This document shows, piece by piece, positions 22,002-29,802 of a DNA stretch of 64,000 bases. Source of the DNA: Streptomyces sp. yr375. GTDB taxonomy: Bacteria; Actinomycetota; Actinomycetes; Streptomycetales; Streptomycetaceae. A model generated the notes under the pieces. It was not told the DNA's origin. It worked only from the letters and a program-made list of their open reading frames with translations, and did not search any database. The stretch's first letter is position 1; each line of letters begins with the position of its first letter. The translations under genes were made by a program, and so were the position numbers. The stretch is taken from the NCBI RefSeq assembly GCF_900110755.1, contig NZ_FOFF01000039.1, positions 1 through 64,000 on the forward strand, in the 5' to 3' direction.

Positions 22002-23342
22002 TCACCGGTCGACGCCGCCCAGTACGGGGTCGAGGGACGCGACGACGACGATGACGTCGGCCAGTTGGCCGCCCTCGCACATCGCCGCCAGCGCCATCAG
22101 GTTGGCGAAGGACGGGTCGCGGAAGTGAACCCGGAAGGGGCGGGTGCCCCCGTCGGACACAAGGTGCACGCCCAGCTCGCCCTTCGGCGACTCGACAGTC
22201 GCGTAGGCCTGCCCCGGCGGTACCCGGAAGCCCTCGGTGACCAGCTTGAAGTGGTGGATCAGGGCCTCCATGGAGGTGCCCATGATCTCCCTGATGTGGT
22301 CCAGGGAGTTGCCCAGACCGTCGGGGCCGAGCGCGAGCTGAGCGGGCCAGGCGATCTTCCGGTCCGCGACCATCACGGGCCCCGGCTCCAGCCGGTCGAG
22401 GCACTGCTCGACGATCCTGAGCGACTGTCGCATCTCCTCCAGCCGGATCAGGAAGCGGCCGTACGCGTCACAGGTGTCGGCCGTCGGGACGTCGAAGTCG
22501 TACGTCTCGTAGCCGCAGTACGGCTGCGTCTTGCGCAGGTCGTGCGGCAGGCCGGCGGAGCGCAGGACGGGCCCCGTGACGCCGAGCGCCATGCAGCCGG
22601 TGAGGTCGAGGTAACCGACGTCCTGCATACGGGCCTTGAAGATGGGGTTCCCGGTGGCGAGCTTGTCGTACTCGGGGAGGTTCTTCCTCAATGTCCTGAC
22701 CAGGTCGCGCAGTTGGTCGACGGCGCCGGCCGGCAGGTCCTGGGCGAGTCCGCCGGGCCTGATGAACGCGTGGTTCATCCGCAGCCCGGTGATCAACTCG
22801 AAGGCGTCCAGGATGAGTTCACGGTCGCGGAACCCGTAGATCATGATCGTGGTCGCGCCCAGCTCCATACCGCCGGTGGCGATGGCCACCAAGTGCGAGG
22901 AGAGGCGGTTGAGTTCCATGAGCATGACCCGGATGGCGCTGGCCCGGTCGGGGACGTCGTCCTCGATGCCCAGCAGCTTCTCCACGCCCAGGCAGTAGGC
23001 CGTCTCGTTGAAGAACGACGAGAGGTAGTCCATCCGGGTCACGAGCGTGGTGCCCTGTGTCCACGTGCGGTACTCGAGGCTCTTCTCGATGCCGGTGTGG
23101 AGGTAACCGACGCCGCAGCGGGCCTCGGTGACGGTCTCGCCGTCGATCTCCAGGATGAGGCGGAGCACTCCGTGGGTGGAGGGGTGCTGGGGCCCCATGT
23201 TGACGACGATGCGCTCGTCGTCGGCGCGGGCCGCAGATTGGACGACCTCGTCCCAGTCGCCACCGGTGACCGTGTACACGGTGCCCTCGGTCGTCTCGCG
23301 GGCCCTGGACAGGGGGGTGGCTTGCCTGTGTGAAGTGGTCAT
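22002..23342 (-). CDS. nuoD: NADH-quinone oxidoreductase subunit D (NuoD)
   Basis: NuoD is the 49-kDa-type subunit that forms the quinone-binding pocket of complex I together with NuoB. The 446-residue product has the family's conserved stretches: NMGPQHPSTHGVLRL near the N-terminus, GYLHTGIEKSLEYRTW, the RPGG region, and the C-terminal DPVLGGVDR. The ATG at 23342 was chosen over an in-frame upstream start because a GGAGG site precedes it and the family begins here. NuoB lies 109 bp upstream on the same strand. There is no NuoC between them and no NuoE-N downstream, where a terminator follows at once. It therefore looks like a retained part of a second, incomplete nuo operon rather than the main one. 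Whether it is assembled into a complex is unknown. Confidence 0.95.
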   Translation of the reverse strand: MTTSHRQATPLSRARETTEGTVYTVTGGDWDEVVQSAARADDERIVVNMGPQHPSTHGVLRLILEIDGETVTEARCGVGYLHTGIEKSLEYRTWTQGTTLVTRMDYLSSFFNETAYCLGVEKLLGIEDDVPDRASAIRVMLMELNRLSSHLVAIATGGMELGATTIMIYGFRDRELILDAFELITGLRMNHAFIRPGGLAQDLPAGAVDQLRDLVRTLRKNLPEYDKLATGNPIFKARMQDVGYLDLTGCMALGVTGPVLRSAGLPHDLRKTQPYCGYETYDFDVPTADTCDAYGRFLIRLEEMRQSLRIVEQCLDRLEPGPVMVADRKIAWPAQLALGPDGLGNSLDHIREIMGTSMEALIHHFKLVTEGFRVPPGQAYATVESPKGELGVHLVSDGGTRPFRVHFRDPSFANLMALAAMCEGGQLADVIVVVASLDPVLGGVDR

Positions 23343-23451
23343 CGGCTGTACGACCTCCGCTGGTCCGGAGCCGGGATCCGGGCGCTCTCGCCCTCGACGG
23401 GGACACCGCCGAGGGGGCGGCCCTCGCACTGCGGACGGTCATGCCGGGGCG

Positions 23452-24006
23452 TCATCGCAGGAGCCCCTTGATCTCGATGGTCGGGAGCGCCTTGAGCGCC
23501 GCTTCCTCCGCCTCGCGGGCCGCTTCCTCGGCGTTCACGCCCAGCTTGGAGTGCTGGATCTTGTGGTGGAGCTTGAGGATCGCGTCCATCAGCATCTCGG
23601 GGCGCGGCGGGCAGCCCGGGAGGTAGATGTCGACGGGGACGATGTGGTCGACGCCCTGGACGATCGCGTAGTTGTTGAACATGCCGCCGGAGGACGCGCA
23701 GACGCCCATGGAGATGACCCACTTGGGGTTCGGCATCTGGTCGTAGATCTGCCGCAGGACGGGCGCCATCTTCTGGCTGACGCGCCCGGCGACGATCATC
23801 AGGTCGGCCTGGCGCGGTGAGCCGCGGAAGACCTCCATGCCGAACCGTGCGAGGTCGTACCTGCCGGCCCCGGCCGCCATCAACTCGAAGGCGCAGCAGG
23901 CGAGGCCGAACGTGGCGGGGAAGACGGACGACTTCCGTACCCAGCCCGAGGCCTGTTCGACGGTGGTCAGCAGGAAACCACTCGGCAGTTTCTCTTCGAG
24001 TCCCAT
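23452..24006 (-). CDS. nuoB: NADH-quinone oxidoreductase subunit B (NuoB)
   Basis: NuoB carries the terminal [4Fe-4S] cluster N2, which passes electrons to quinone at the NuoB/NuoD interface. The 184-residue product shows the cluster ligands: adjacent Cys in LACCAFE, Cys in GVCASSGG and Cys in PGCPPRPE. The start MGLEEKLPSGF at 24006 matches the usual actinobacterial N-terminus, so an in-frame upstream ATG at 24042 was not used. It sits between a decayed nuoA start and nuoD, which points to the ancestral order A-B-(C)-D. All cluster ligands are intact, so the protein could be functional if partner subunits come from the main operon elsewhere. Confidence 0.95.
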   Translation of the reverse strand: MGLEEKLPSGFLLTTVEQASGWVRKSSVFPATFGLACCAFELMAAGAGRYDLARFGMEVFRGSPRQADLMIVAGRVSQKMAPVLRQIYDQMPNPKWVISMGVCASSGGMFNNYAIVQGVDHIVPVDIYLPGCPPRPEMLMDAILKLHHKIQHSKLGVNAEEAAREAEEAALKALPTIEIKGLLR

Positions 24007-24513
24007 TTGGTGCCCCTCAGCCCCTTGAGTCCTCTTGGTCACATTTCAGACTGTCGCGCCGCCGGACGTACGCGGGGGTTCAACGTATGTCTGATCGAAA
24101 TGATCGAACCGGTCGAACTGTCTGACGTGGCGCGCCTGGAGAGGATCGCGGCCGCCGCCCGAGGGCGTCGCGCACGAGGACGGATGCGTAGGTGTTCACG
24201 CCCTTGCTCCTTCCAGTCGTCCTTGACTGATGGACCGCACACGCCAGGCGCACTCACGACCTCCGGCCCATGACCGGCCCCGTGGACCGCCGCCGAGAGG
24301 CGTCCCCCACGGAGATCACAGGCATGTGAGACAGTTCACAAGCCCTGGCTGCGTGCATCCTATGCCCGACGCACTGTGATCTGCGACATAGCGTCCGGCG
24401 CTCTCTTTTGTGACCTTCACCACCTGCCGAGGAGGGCTGAGTCGTCGTCATCTCCCTTTCGGCAAGCGCCGGTTCAGCGCCGGACCCGGGTTCGAGCGAC
24501 GTCGTGCGCAGGC
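24007..24513. other. Gap between the kinase gene and nuoB
   Basis: About 500 bp separate the kinase stop from nuoB. Apart from the nuoA-like remnant at 24080-24199, no gene was recognised. An AT-richer stretch at 24370-24420 is the likeliest place for a nuoB promoter. No convincing terminator follows the kinase gene. Confidence 0.4.
24080..24199 (-). pseudogene. Remnant of nuoA start upstream of nuoB
   Basis: A GTG at 24199 follows a strong AAGGAG site and begins VNTYASVLVRDALG. This resembles the usual actinobacterial NuoA start (MNAYAPILVLGAL, recalled rather than searched). After about 14 codons the similarity stops, and the frame ends after 39 residues with no membrane helix. I read it as the 5' end of a nuoA gene whose body was deleted or frameshifted. 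A small leader peptide is the alternative. Confidence 0.45.
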
Positions 24514-26826
24514 CTACGCGCCACCGGCCGCCCGGTGTTGCCGCAGTGCCGCCACCCTTCGGTACAGCTCGGCCGCCTCCTGGCCGCGGCCGAGCTGTTC
24601 CAGGCAGTGCGCCTCGTCGTCGCGGCTCGCGAGGGTGTCGGGGTGGTCGCCGCCCAGGACGTGTTCGCGGGTCGCGGCCACCCGCCGGTACTCGGCCAGG
24701 GCGTCGGCCCAACGGCCCAGCCAGCCCAGGCCGACGGCGACCTCGCGGCGGCTGACGAGCGTGTCGGGATGGTCGGCGCCGAGCACCCGCTCGCGGATCG
24801 CGCACACGTCCCGGGACTCGGCGAGCGCCTCCTCCCAGCGGCCCAGTCGGCCGAGGTTGACGCCGAGACCGTGCCGGGCGCGCAGGGTCTCGGGGTCGGC
24901 CCGGCCGTGGACGCGGGTGCGGTGGTCGACGAGGTCGCGGTAGAGCTCGAGCGCCTCCGCGCTGCGGCCGAGGCGGCCCAGGCTGATGCCGGTCTCGTAG
25001 TGGGCGGCGAGGGTGTCGGGGTGGTCGGGGCCGAGCGCCTGCGCACGGGCCGCCGCGACCTCCCGGTAGGTCTGCAGCGCTTCCGGCCAGCGGTCCAACT
25101 GGCCCAGGGCGTAGGCGACTTCGTAGCGGGTGACGAGCGTGTCCGGGTGGCCGGGGCCCAGCACGCGGGCGCGGGCGTCGGCCACCTCGCCCGCCATCCG
25201 GTACGACTCCTCCAGACGGCCGAGCCTGCTGAGGTTGAAGGCGAGGTTGTGGCGGCAGCGCAGGGTGTCGGGATGGTCGGCGCCCGTCGTGCGCACCCGC
25301 ACGGAGAGGACCGCCGTGTACACCTGCTGGGCGTCGAAGTGCCGGCCCAACTGCCCCAGCACATAGGCCAGTTCCTGGCGGGCGGCGAGCGTGTCGGCGT
25401 GCTCTGCGCCCAGTACCCGGATACGGGCGGCGGCCACGTCCTGGTACTCGCGCAGCGCGTCGGTGGCGCGGCCGGTGCGGCTGAGGGTGAAGGCGACCTC
25501 GTAGCGGCTGGCGAGGGTCTCGGGGTGGTCCGGTCCGAGGAGCCGCGCGCGCTCGGCGGCGACGGCCCGGTGAGCCTCCTCGGCCTCGGCCCAACGCCCG
25601 AGACGACCGAGACCGAGGGCCGCGTCATGCCGTCCGGCGAGGGCGGCGAGCGCGGTGAGCGCCTGCGGGGACGGCGTGTCCGGTGCGGTCGGCGTATCCG
25701 GTGCATCCGGTGCGTTCGGCGCGTCTGTTGCGTCCGGTGTATCCGGTATGTCCGGTGTCGGCGGGGCGGGGAGCGTGCCGAGGGCCGGCCGGGGGATCCA
25801 CTCGCCGGTCAGGGCGGCCCCGGCGTCCGGGGGTGTGACCGGCAGTCCGGCGCCGATGGCCTTGTGACCGGTGGTCATGCCCCGGGTCCAGGCCGGCAGC
25901 CGGGCCTCGTGGCCCGTGGACTCGGGCGGCCGCGGCTCGGGCCGGGGTGTCACCACGGTCGGCACGTACGCCGGTGCGGTGCGGCCGGCGGCGATGCGCC
26001 GGACGATCTCGCGGGCGTCGTCAGGGCGTTCTCCGGGCTGCTTGGCCAGCAGGTCCAGGATGATCCGGTCGAGGTGCTCGGGCAGGTCGGCGCGGAGCTC
26101 GCGCGGCGGCCGGGGCGGGGTGTCGCGGTGCCCGACGAGGATCGCCCAGTGGTCGTCCAGGTCGAACGGCGGTGCCCCGGTGGCGATCTCGTACAGCACG
26201 CACCCCAGCGAGTAGAGGTCGCTGCGCTCGTCGACCTCCTCGCCGCCGATCTGCTCCGGCGACATGTAGTGCGGGGTGCCCATGGCGATGCCGGTGCCGG
26301 TGAGGCGGGAGGTGAAGCCGATGTCGTGGCCGAGGCGGGCGATGCCGAAATCGCAGATCTTCACCGTGCCGTCGGTGAGCCGCACGATGTTCGCGGGTTT
26401 CAGATCGCGGTGCACGATGCCCTGCCGGTGCGTGTAGGCGAGGGCCGCGGCGACCTGGTCGGCGATCTCCACGACGTCGGCGACGGGCAGCGGCCGGCGC
26501 TCGTTGGCGTCCAGCAACTGGCACAGGTCGCTGCCGTCCAGGAGCTCCATGACGAGGAAGAGGACGCCGTCGTGGTCGCCGAAGTCGTGGACGACCGTCA
26601 CCCCGCGGTGCTGGAGCGAGGCGGCGACGCGGCCCTCGCGCCGGAACCGCTCGCGCACGACGCGCCCGGCGGACGGGTCGTGGTGCGGCCCGATCGGTTT
26701 GAGACACTTCACGGCGACCTGCCGCCCGAGGGACTCGTCACGGGCCCGCCACACCTCGCCCATGCCCCCGCGCCCGATCACGTCGAGCAGCCGGTACCGG
26801 CCCTGGATCAGCCTGCTCTCCGCCAT
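24514..26826 (-). CDS. Serine/threonine protein kinase with C-terminal TPR array
   Basis: This 770-residue cytoplasmic kinase has an N-terminal PknB-like catalytic domain (about residues 10-275). The glycine loop is GRGGMGEVW (18-26), with Lys40 in AVK, HRD at 139-141 (HRDLKPAN), DFG at 159-161, and MSPEQ in the activation region. A Pro/Asp/Ala-rich linker follows (about 340-395). Residues from about 400 to 765 form roughly eight TPR units of some 42 residues, each marked by LGxxHPxTL. There is no transmembrane helix or PASTA domain, so signals probably come through TPR-bound protein partners. The ATG at 26826 is 12 residues before the kinase core. The substrate is unknown. The gene stands alone on its strand. 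Confidence 0.93.
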   Translation of the reverse strand: MAESRLIQGRYRLLDVIGRGGMGEVWRARDESLGRQVAVKCLKPIGPHHDPSAGRVVRERFRREGRVAASLQHRGVTVVHDFGDHDGVLFLVMELLDGSDLCQLLDANERRPLPVADVVEIADQVAAALAYTHRQGIVHRDLKPANIVRLTDGTVKICDFGIARLGHDIGFTSRLTGTGIAMGTPHYMSPEQIGGEEVDERSDLYSLGCVLYEIATGAPPFDLDDHWAILVGHRDTPPRPPRELRADLPEHLDRIILDLLAKQPGERPDDAREIVRRIAAGRTAPAYVPTVVTPRPEPRPPESTGHEARLPAWTRGMTTGHKAIGAGLPVTPPDAGAALTGEWIPRPALGTLPAPPTPDIPDTPDATDAPNAPDAPDTPTAPDTPSPQALTALAALAGRHDAALGLGRLGRWAEAEEAHRAVAAERARLLGPDHPETLASRYEVAFTLSRTGRATDALREYQDVAAARIRVLGAEHADTLAARQELAYVLGQLGRHFDAQQVYTAVLSVRVRTTGADHPDTLRCRHNLAFNLSRLGRLEESYRMAGEVADARARVLGPGHPDTLVTRYEVAYALGQLDRWPEALQTYREVAAARAQALGPDHPDTLAAHYETGISLGRLGRSAEALELYRDLVDHRTRVHGRADPETLRARHGLGVNLGRLGRWEEALAESRDVCAIRERVLGADHPDTLVSRREVAVGLGWLGRWADALAEYRRVAATREHVLGGDHPDTLASRDDEAHCLEQLGRGQEAAELYRRVAALRQHRAAGGA

Positions 26827-26885
26827 ACCGCGCCGCCGCCCCCGTCACTTTCCGGCCCTCCCCTTGGCTCGTCCAGTATGGCGGC

Positions 26886-27393
26886 CTATGACTTGACCTT
26901 GTACGGCGCGGGCCGGGCCTGGGGGCCGAGCCGGGCCATGGCCCGCAGGATGTGCTTCGGCGGAAGCTGCCACCGCACCCGTGCCGGGACGCGCCGCAGC
27001 AGCGTGCCCGTGGCCCGCAACTGGCGGGTGACGGTGGCGGGTTGCGGGGCGCGCCTGCCGTACAGCTCGTGGGCGTACGGCGGCAGCGAGGCGTACGCCA
27101 GGTGCGCCACGCGCCGCCACAGCAGGGCGCGCGCCGGGACGAGCAGGGGATGGACCGGCGGTCGGAGCAGAAAATCGTCCACCTCGCGCGCCTCCAGGCC
27201 GGCGGCGAGTTCGGGGCGCACCTTCTCGAAGTACGCCGCCATCTCGGCCCGGTCGCCCGGTACGGCGTCGGGGTCGAGGCCCACCAGGCGGGCGCTGACG
27301 CGGTGTTCGGCCAGGTAGCGGTCGGCGGCGGCGTCGGTGAGGGGGTAGCCGGAGCGGCGCAGGACGTGCAGGTAGGAGTCGATCTCGGCGCAG
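26886..27393 (-). pseudogene. C-terminal fragment of MpaB-family (DUF2236) oxygenase
   Basis: About 170 residues resemble the C-terminal half of the oxygenase MpaB family, heme enzymes including latex-clearing-protein relatives. The fragment begins at a TVHCAEIDSYL motif that corresponds to the conserved WVH...S segment, continues through YLAEHRVSARLVGLDPDAVP, and ends normally at 26886. The N-terminal half is missing because the IS element begins exactly there at 27394. An ATG supplied by the IS end (27413) could start translation, but no ribosome site precedes it. The missing half is not on the other side of the IS, so this is not a simple insertion. Confidence 0.7.
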
Positions 27394-27420
27394 TGAACCG
27401 TTCCGGGTTCCATAGAGATC

Positions 27421-28392
27421 TCAGATGTTGGCTGTGACCTGGAGATTCGTGGTTGCTCGGTAGAAGTTGGCTTCGTATTCGACGGGTGGGATGTGCCCGA
27501 TCTCACCGTGGAGTCGGCGATGGTTGTACCAGTCGACCCACTCGGCAGTGGCGAGCTCGACGTGCGACAGCGTCTTCCACGGCCGCTGCGGCTTGATGAC
27601 CTCGGTCTTGAACAGGCCGATCGTCGACTCCATGAGCGCGTTGTCGTAAGCGTCGCCGACCGATCCGATCGAGGCCGCGATCCGGGCCGAGTCCAGGTGT
27701 TCGGCGAGGCGAAATGATGTGTATTGCGACCCGGTCTCGGAGTGGTGCACCAACTCGCCGGGGATGGGCGGACGACCGTCTCGGTCGTGCTGCCACAGGC
27801 CCATGTCCAGTGCGTCCAGGACGAGTTGGGTCTGTTTCGACAGCGACGCGGACCAGCCGACGATGCGGCGGGAGAAGGTGTCCACGATGAAGGCGGCATA
27901 GACAACGCCCGCCCAGGCGGCGACGTGCGTGAAGTCGGCGACCCAGGTCCGGTTCGGCGCCGGTGCGACGAACTCGCGGTCGAGCAGGTCCGGGGCCCTG
28001 GCCGCGGCCGGGTCCGGCATGGTCGTGATGACCTTCTTGCCGCGGACGGCGCCGGCGATGCCGATCTCGCGCATCAGACGCTCGACCGTGCAGCGGGCCA
28101 CTTTCTGGCCCTGCCGGTTCAGCTGCCGCCAGACTTTTCTCGCGCCATAGACACGGTAGTTGGCCTCGTAGACCTCCTTGATCTGTTCCTTGAGCCCTTC
28201 GTCCCGCACGGACCGCGGCGAGGGCGCCGACTGGCGTTTCTTGCAGGCGTAGTAGGTGGAAGGGGCGATCTTGCAGCCGTGCTGGGTGAGCACGCGGCAG
28301 ATCGGCTCGACACCGCCGAAGCGGTCCCGGTGCTCGTCGATGAACGCTACGAGCGCGTGTGTGGCCGGTCGAGCTCGGCCGCGAAGAAACTC
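27421..28392 (-). CDS. IS3-family transposase OrfB (DDE integrase-core domain)
   Basis: OrfB supplies the rve integrase core of the transposase. The helical start region (FLRGRARPATHALVAFIDEH) and an HTH_21-like segment (KEQIKEVYEANYRVYGARKV) precede the catalytic core. The first catalytic Asp is in WVADFTHV and the last Glu is in NALMESTIGLFKTEVI. The middle position reads HHSETGSQYTS, with Glu where HSDxGSQY has the catalytic Asp. OrfB is out of frame with orfA by -1. The likely slip site is TTTCTTC at 28383-28389, giving an OrfAB fusion. The 5' limit given here is that slip region rather than a start codon. Confidence 0.88.
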   Translation of the reverse strand, partial: EFLRGRARPATHALVAFIDEHRDRFGGVEPICRVLTQHGCKIAPSTYYACKKRQSAPSPRSVRDEGLKEQIKEVYEANYRVYGARKVWRQLNRQGQKVARCTVERLMREIGIAGAVRGKKVITTMPDPAAARAPDLLDREFVAPAPNRTWVADFTHVAAWAGVVYAAFIVDTFSRRIVGWSASLSKQTQLVLDALDMGLWQHDRDGRPPIPGELVHHSETGSQYTSFRLAEHLDSARIAASIGSVGDAYDNALMESTIGLFKTEVIKPQRPWKTLSHVELATAEWVDWYNHRRLHGEIGHIPPVEYEANFYRATTNLQVTANI

Positions 28393-28673
28393 GCCGCCGC
28401 CTTCAAGATCTCGTTCGCCAGCCTGAGTTCGGCGATTTCCTTCTTCATCGCCTTGACCTGCGCGGACTCCTCTGTCGTCGTTCCCGGCCGGGCTCCGTTG
28501 TCGATCTGGTCCTGGCGGACCCACTTGCGCAGCGTCTCGGTCGTCCCGATCCCCAGCTTGGCGGCGACCGCCTTCATCGCGGACCACTCGGTGTCGTACT
28601 CGGGCCGCACCTCGGCGACCATGCGGACTGCACGTTTGCGCAGCTCAAGGGGGTAAGGGGAAGGGCGTGCCAT
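28347..28673 (-). CDS. IS3-family transposase OrfA (helix-turn-helix)
   Basis: The 108-residue product has the HTH_Tnp_1 fold (YPLELRKRAVRMV through LGIGTTETLRKWVRQDQID), followed by a leucine-zipper-like helix (EIAELRLANEILKAAASFF) typical of IS3 OrfA proteins that bind the terminal repeats. Its 3' end overlaps orfB, as expected for programmed frameshifting. The ATG at 28673 lies just inside the right-hand inverted repeat. Confidence 0.92.
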   Translation of the reverse strand: MARPSPYPLELRKRAVRMVAEVRPEYDTEWSAMKAVAAKLGIGTTETLRKWVRQDQIDNGARPGTTTEESAQVKAMKKEIAELRLANEILKAAASFFAAELDRPHTRS

Positions 28674-28723
28674 GACTCGATCCTCTCAAATGATCGAGTC
28701 CCTATCGAACCCGGAGCGGTTCA

Positions 28724-28945
28724 GTTGAGGTGGGTGTACACGAGGTTGAGGCCGGGCGAGGTGCCCCAGTGGCCCAGCAGCCTCGGCTTGATGTGCTCGG
28801 GCCGCAGGGGTTCGGTCAGCAGCGGGTTGGCCATGAGGTGGATCTGTCCGGCGGCCAGATAATTGGCGGCCCGCCAGTGCGCGTCCAGGGTGCGCAACTC
28901 GTCGTCGGAAAGTACGGTGGCGTTCTGGTGTTCGACCTTGGGCAT
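28724..28945 (-). pseudogene. N-terminal fragment of a second phosphoketolase
   Basis: Seventy-four residues match the N-terminus of the complete phosphoketolase at 45381-47765: LSDDELRTLDAHWRAANYLA through GTSPGLNLVYTHLN. Similarity stops at the codon for Asn where the IS begins, and the IS end supplies a stop codon. The gene keeps its own ATG (28945) and a GAGGAG site. DNA identity to the complete copy is high but clearly below identity, so it was a distinct paralogue rather than a recent duplicate. About 720 residues are lost and it cannot make an active enzyme. Confidence 0.85.
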
Positions 28946-28981
28946 GAGGGACTCCTCAAGTCATCGGGGGGTGGAGGCGGC

Positions 28982-29785
28982 ATGGCCGGCAAGAAGGCGG
29001 CGGAGCTGCCGCGCAAGGTGTACGAGAAGGAACTGCTGCGTCTGCAGACCGAGTTGGTGAAGCTGCAGGAGTGGGTGCGGGCGTCGGGCACCCGTCTGGT
29101 CGTCGTCTTCGAGGGACGGGACGCTGCGGGCAAGGGCGGCACGATCAAACGGGTCGCCGAACACCTCAACCCTCGGGTGGCCCGGATCGCGGCGCTTCCG
29201 AAGCCGACCGAGCGCGAGCGCACCCAGTGGTACTTCCAGCGGTACGTCGAGCATCTGCCGGCGGCGGGCGAGATCGTGCTGTTCGACCGGTCCTGGTACA
29301 ACCGGGCCGGCGTCGAGCACGTGATGGGCTTCTGCACGAAGGAGGAGCACCAGCTCTTCCTCCGGCAGTGCCCGATCTTCGAGCGGATGCTGGTCGAGGC
29401 GGGGGTCCTGTTGCGCAAGTACTGGTTCTCGGTGAGCGACACCGAGCAGCAGGAGCGCTTCCGGCGTCGGCTGGAGGATCCGCTGAGGCGCTGGAAGCTG
29501 TCCCCGATGGACCTGGAGTCGATCACCCACTGGGAGGCGTACTCCCGGGCGAAGGACGAGATGCTGGTGCACACCGACATCAGCGAGGCACCCTGGTACG
29601 TGGTGGAGAGCGACGACAAGCGCCGGGCGCGGCTGAACATGATCGCCCATCTGCTGGGCTCCGTTCCGTACCGCGACGTCCCGCCGCCCGTCCTCGACCT
29701 GCCGAAGCGCCCGGAGTCGACCGGCTACGAGCGCCCGCCGCGCGATCTGCAGACCTACGTCCCCAACCACGCGGCGAGCCTCTGA
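28982..29785 (+). CDS. ppk2: Polyphosphate kinase 2 (PPK2)
   Basis: PPK2 enzymes transfer phosphate between polyphosphate and nucleotides, mostly making GTP or ATP from the diphosphate. The 267-residue protein is a one-domain form with P-loop-like GRDAAGKGG (45-53), the Walker B-like DRSWYNR, and the lid and C-terminal segments DPLRRWKLSPMDLES and WYVVESDDKRRARLN. The ATG at 28982 has a GGTGGAGG site upstream. It is divergent from the truncated phosphoketolase with only 36 bp between the start codons, so both genes once shared a control region. Its placement next to stress-protein genes suggests a role in energy supply under starvation or low oxygen (inference). Confidence 0.93.
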   Translation: MAGKKAAELPRKVYEKELLRLQTELVKLQEWVRASGTRLVVVFEGRDAAGKGGTIKRVAEHLNPRVARIAALPKPTERERTQWYFQRYVEHLPAAGEIVLFDRSWYNRAGVEHVMGFCTKEEHQLFLRQCPIFERMLVEAGVLLRKYWFSVSDTEQQERFRRRLEDPLRRWKLSPMDLESITHWEAYSRAKDEMLVHTDISEAPWYVVESDDKRRARLNMIAHLLGSVPYRDVPPPVLDLPKRPESTGYERPPRDLQTYVPNHAASL

Positions 29786-29802
29786 GCAACCGGCCACCGC
29801 TC

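Larger units (their letters stand above)
27394..28723 (-). mobile_element. IS3-family insertion sequence, 1,330 bp, complete
   Basis: The ends are 25-bp inverted repeats at 27394-27418 and 28699-28723, both starting TGAACCG and matching at about 22 of 25 positions, with the TG...CA termini usual for the IS3 family. Two overlapping genes, orfA and orfB, are read on the minus strand. The 3-4 bases flanking the two ends differ (CAG on the left, GTT on the right), so no target duplication is visible. The flanking genes also differ (oxygenase fragment and phosphoketolase fragment). This fits recombination between two IS copies, or an adjacent deletion. Confidence 0.92.

Noticed and set aside
24095..24125. 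Repeated ATGATCGAA-like motifs near the nuoA relic as an operator
   Set aside because: The dyad is imperfect, of odd length, and lies within the decayed reading frame. No promoter context supports it.
27391..28726. Target-site duplication around the IS element
   Set aside because: The outer bases are CAG and GTT; neither 3 nor 4 bp match, so no duplication is claimed.
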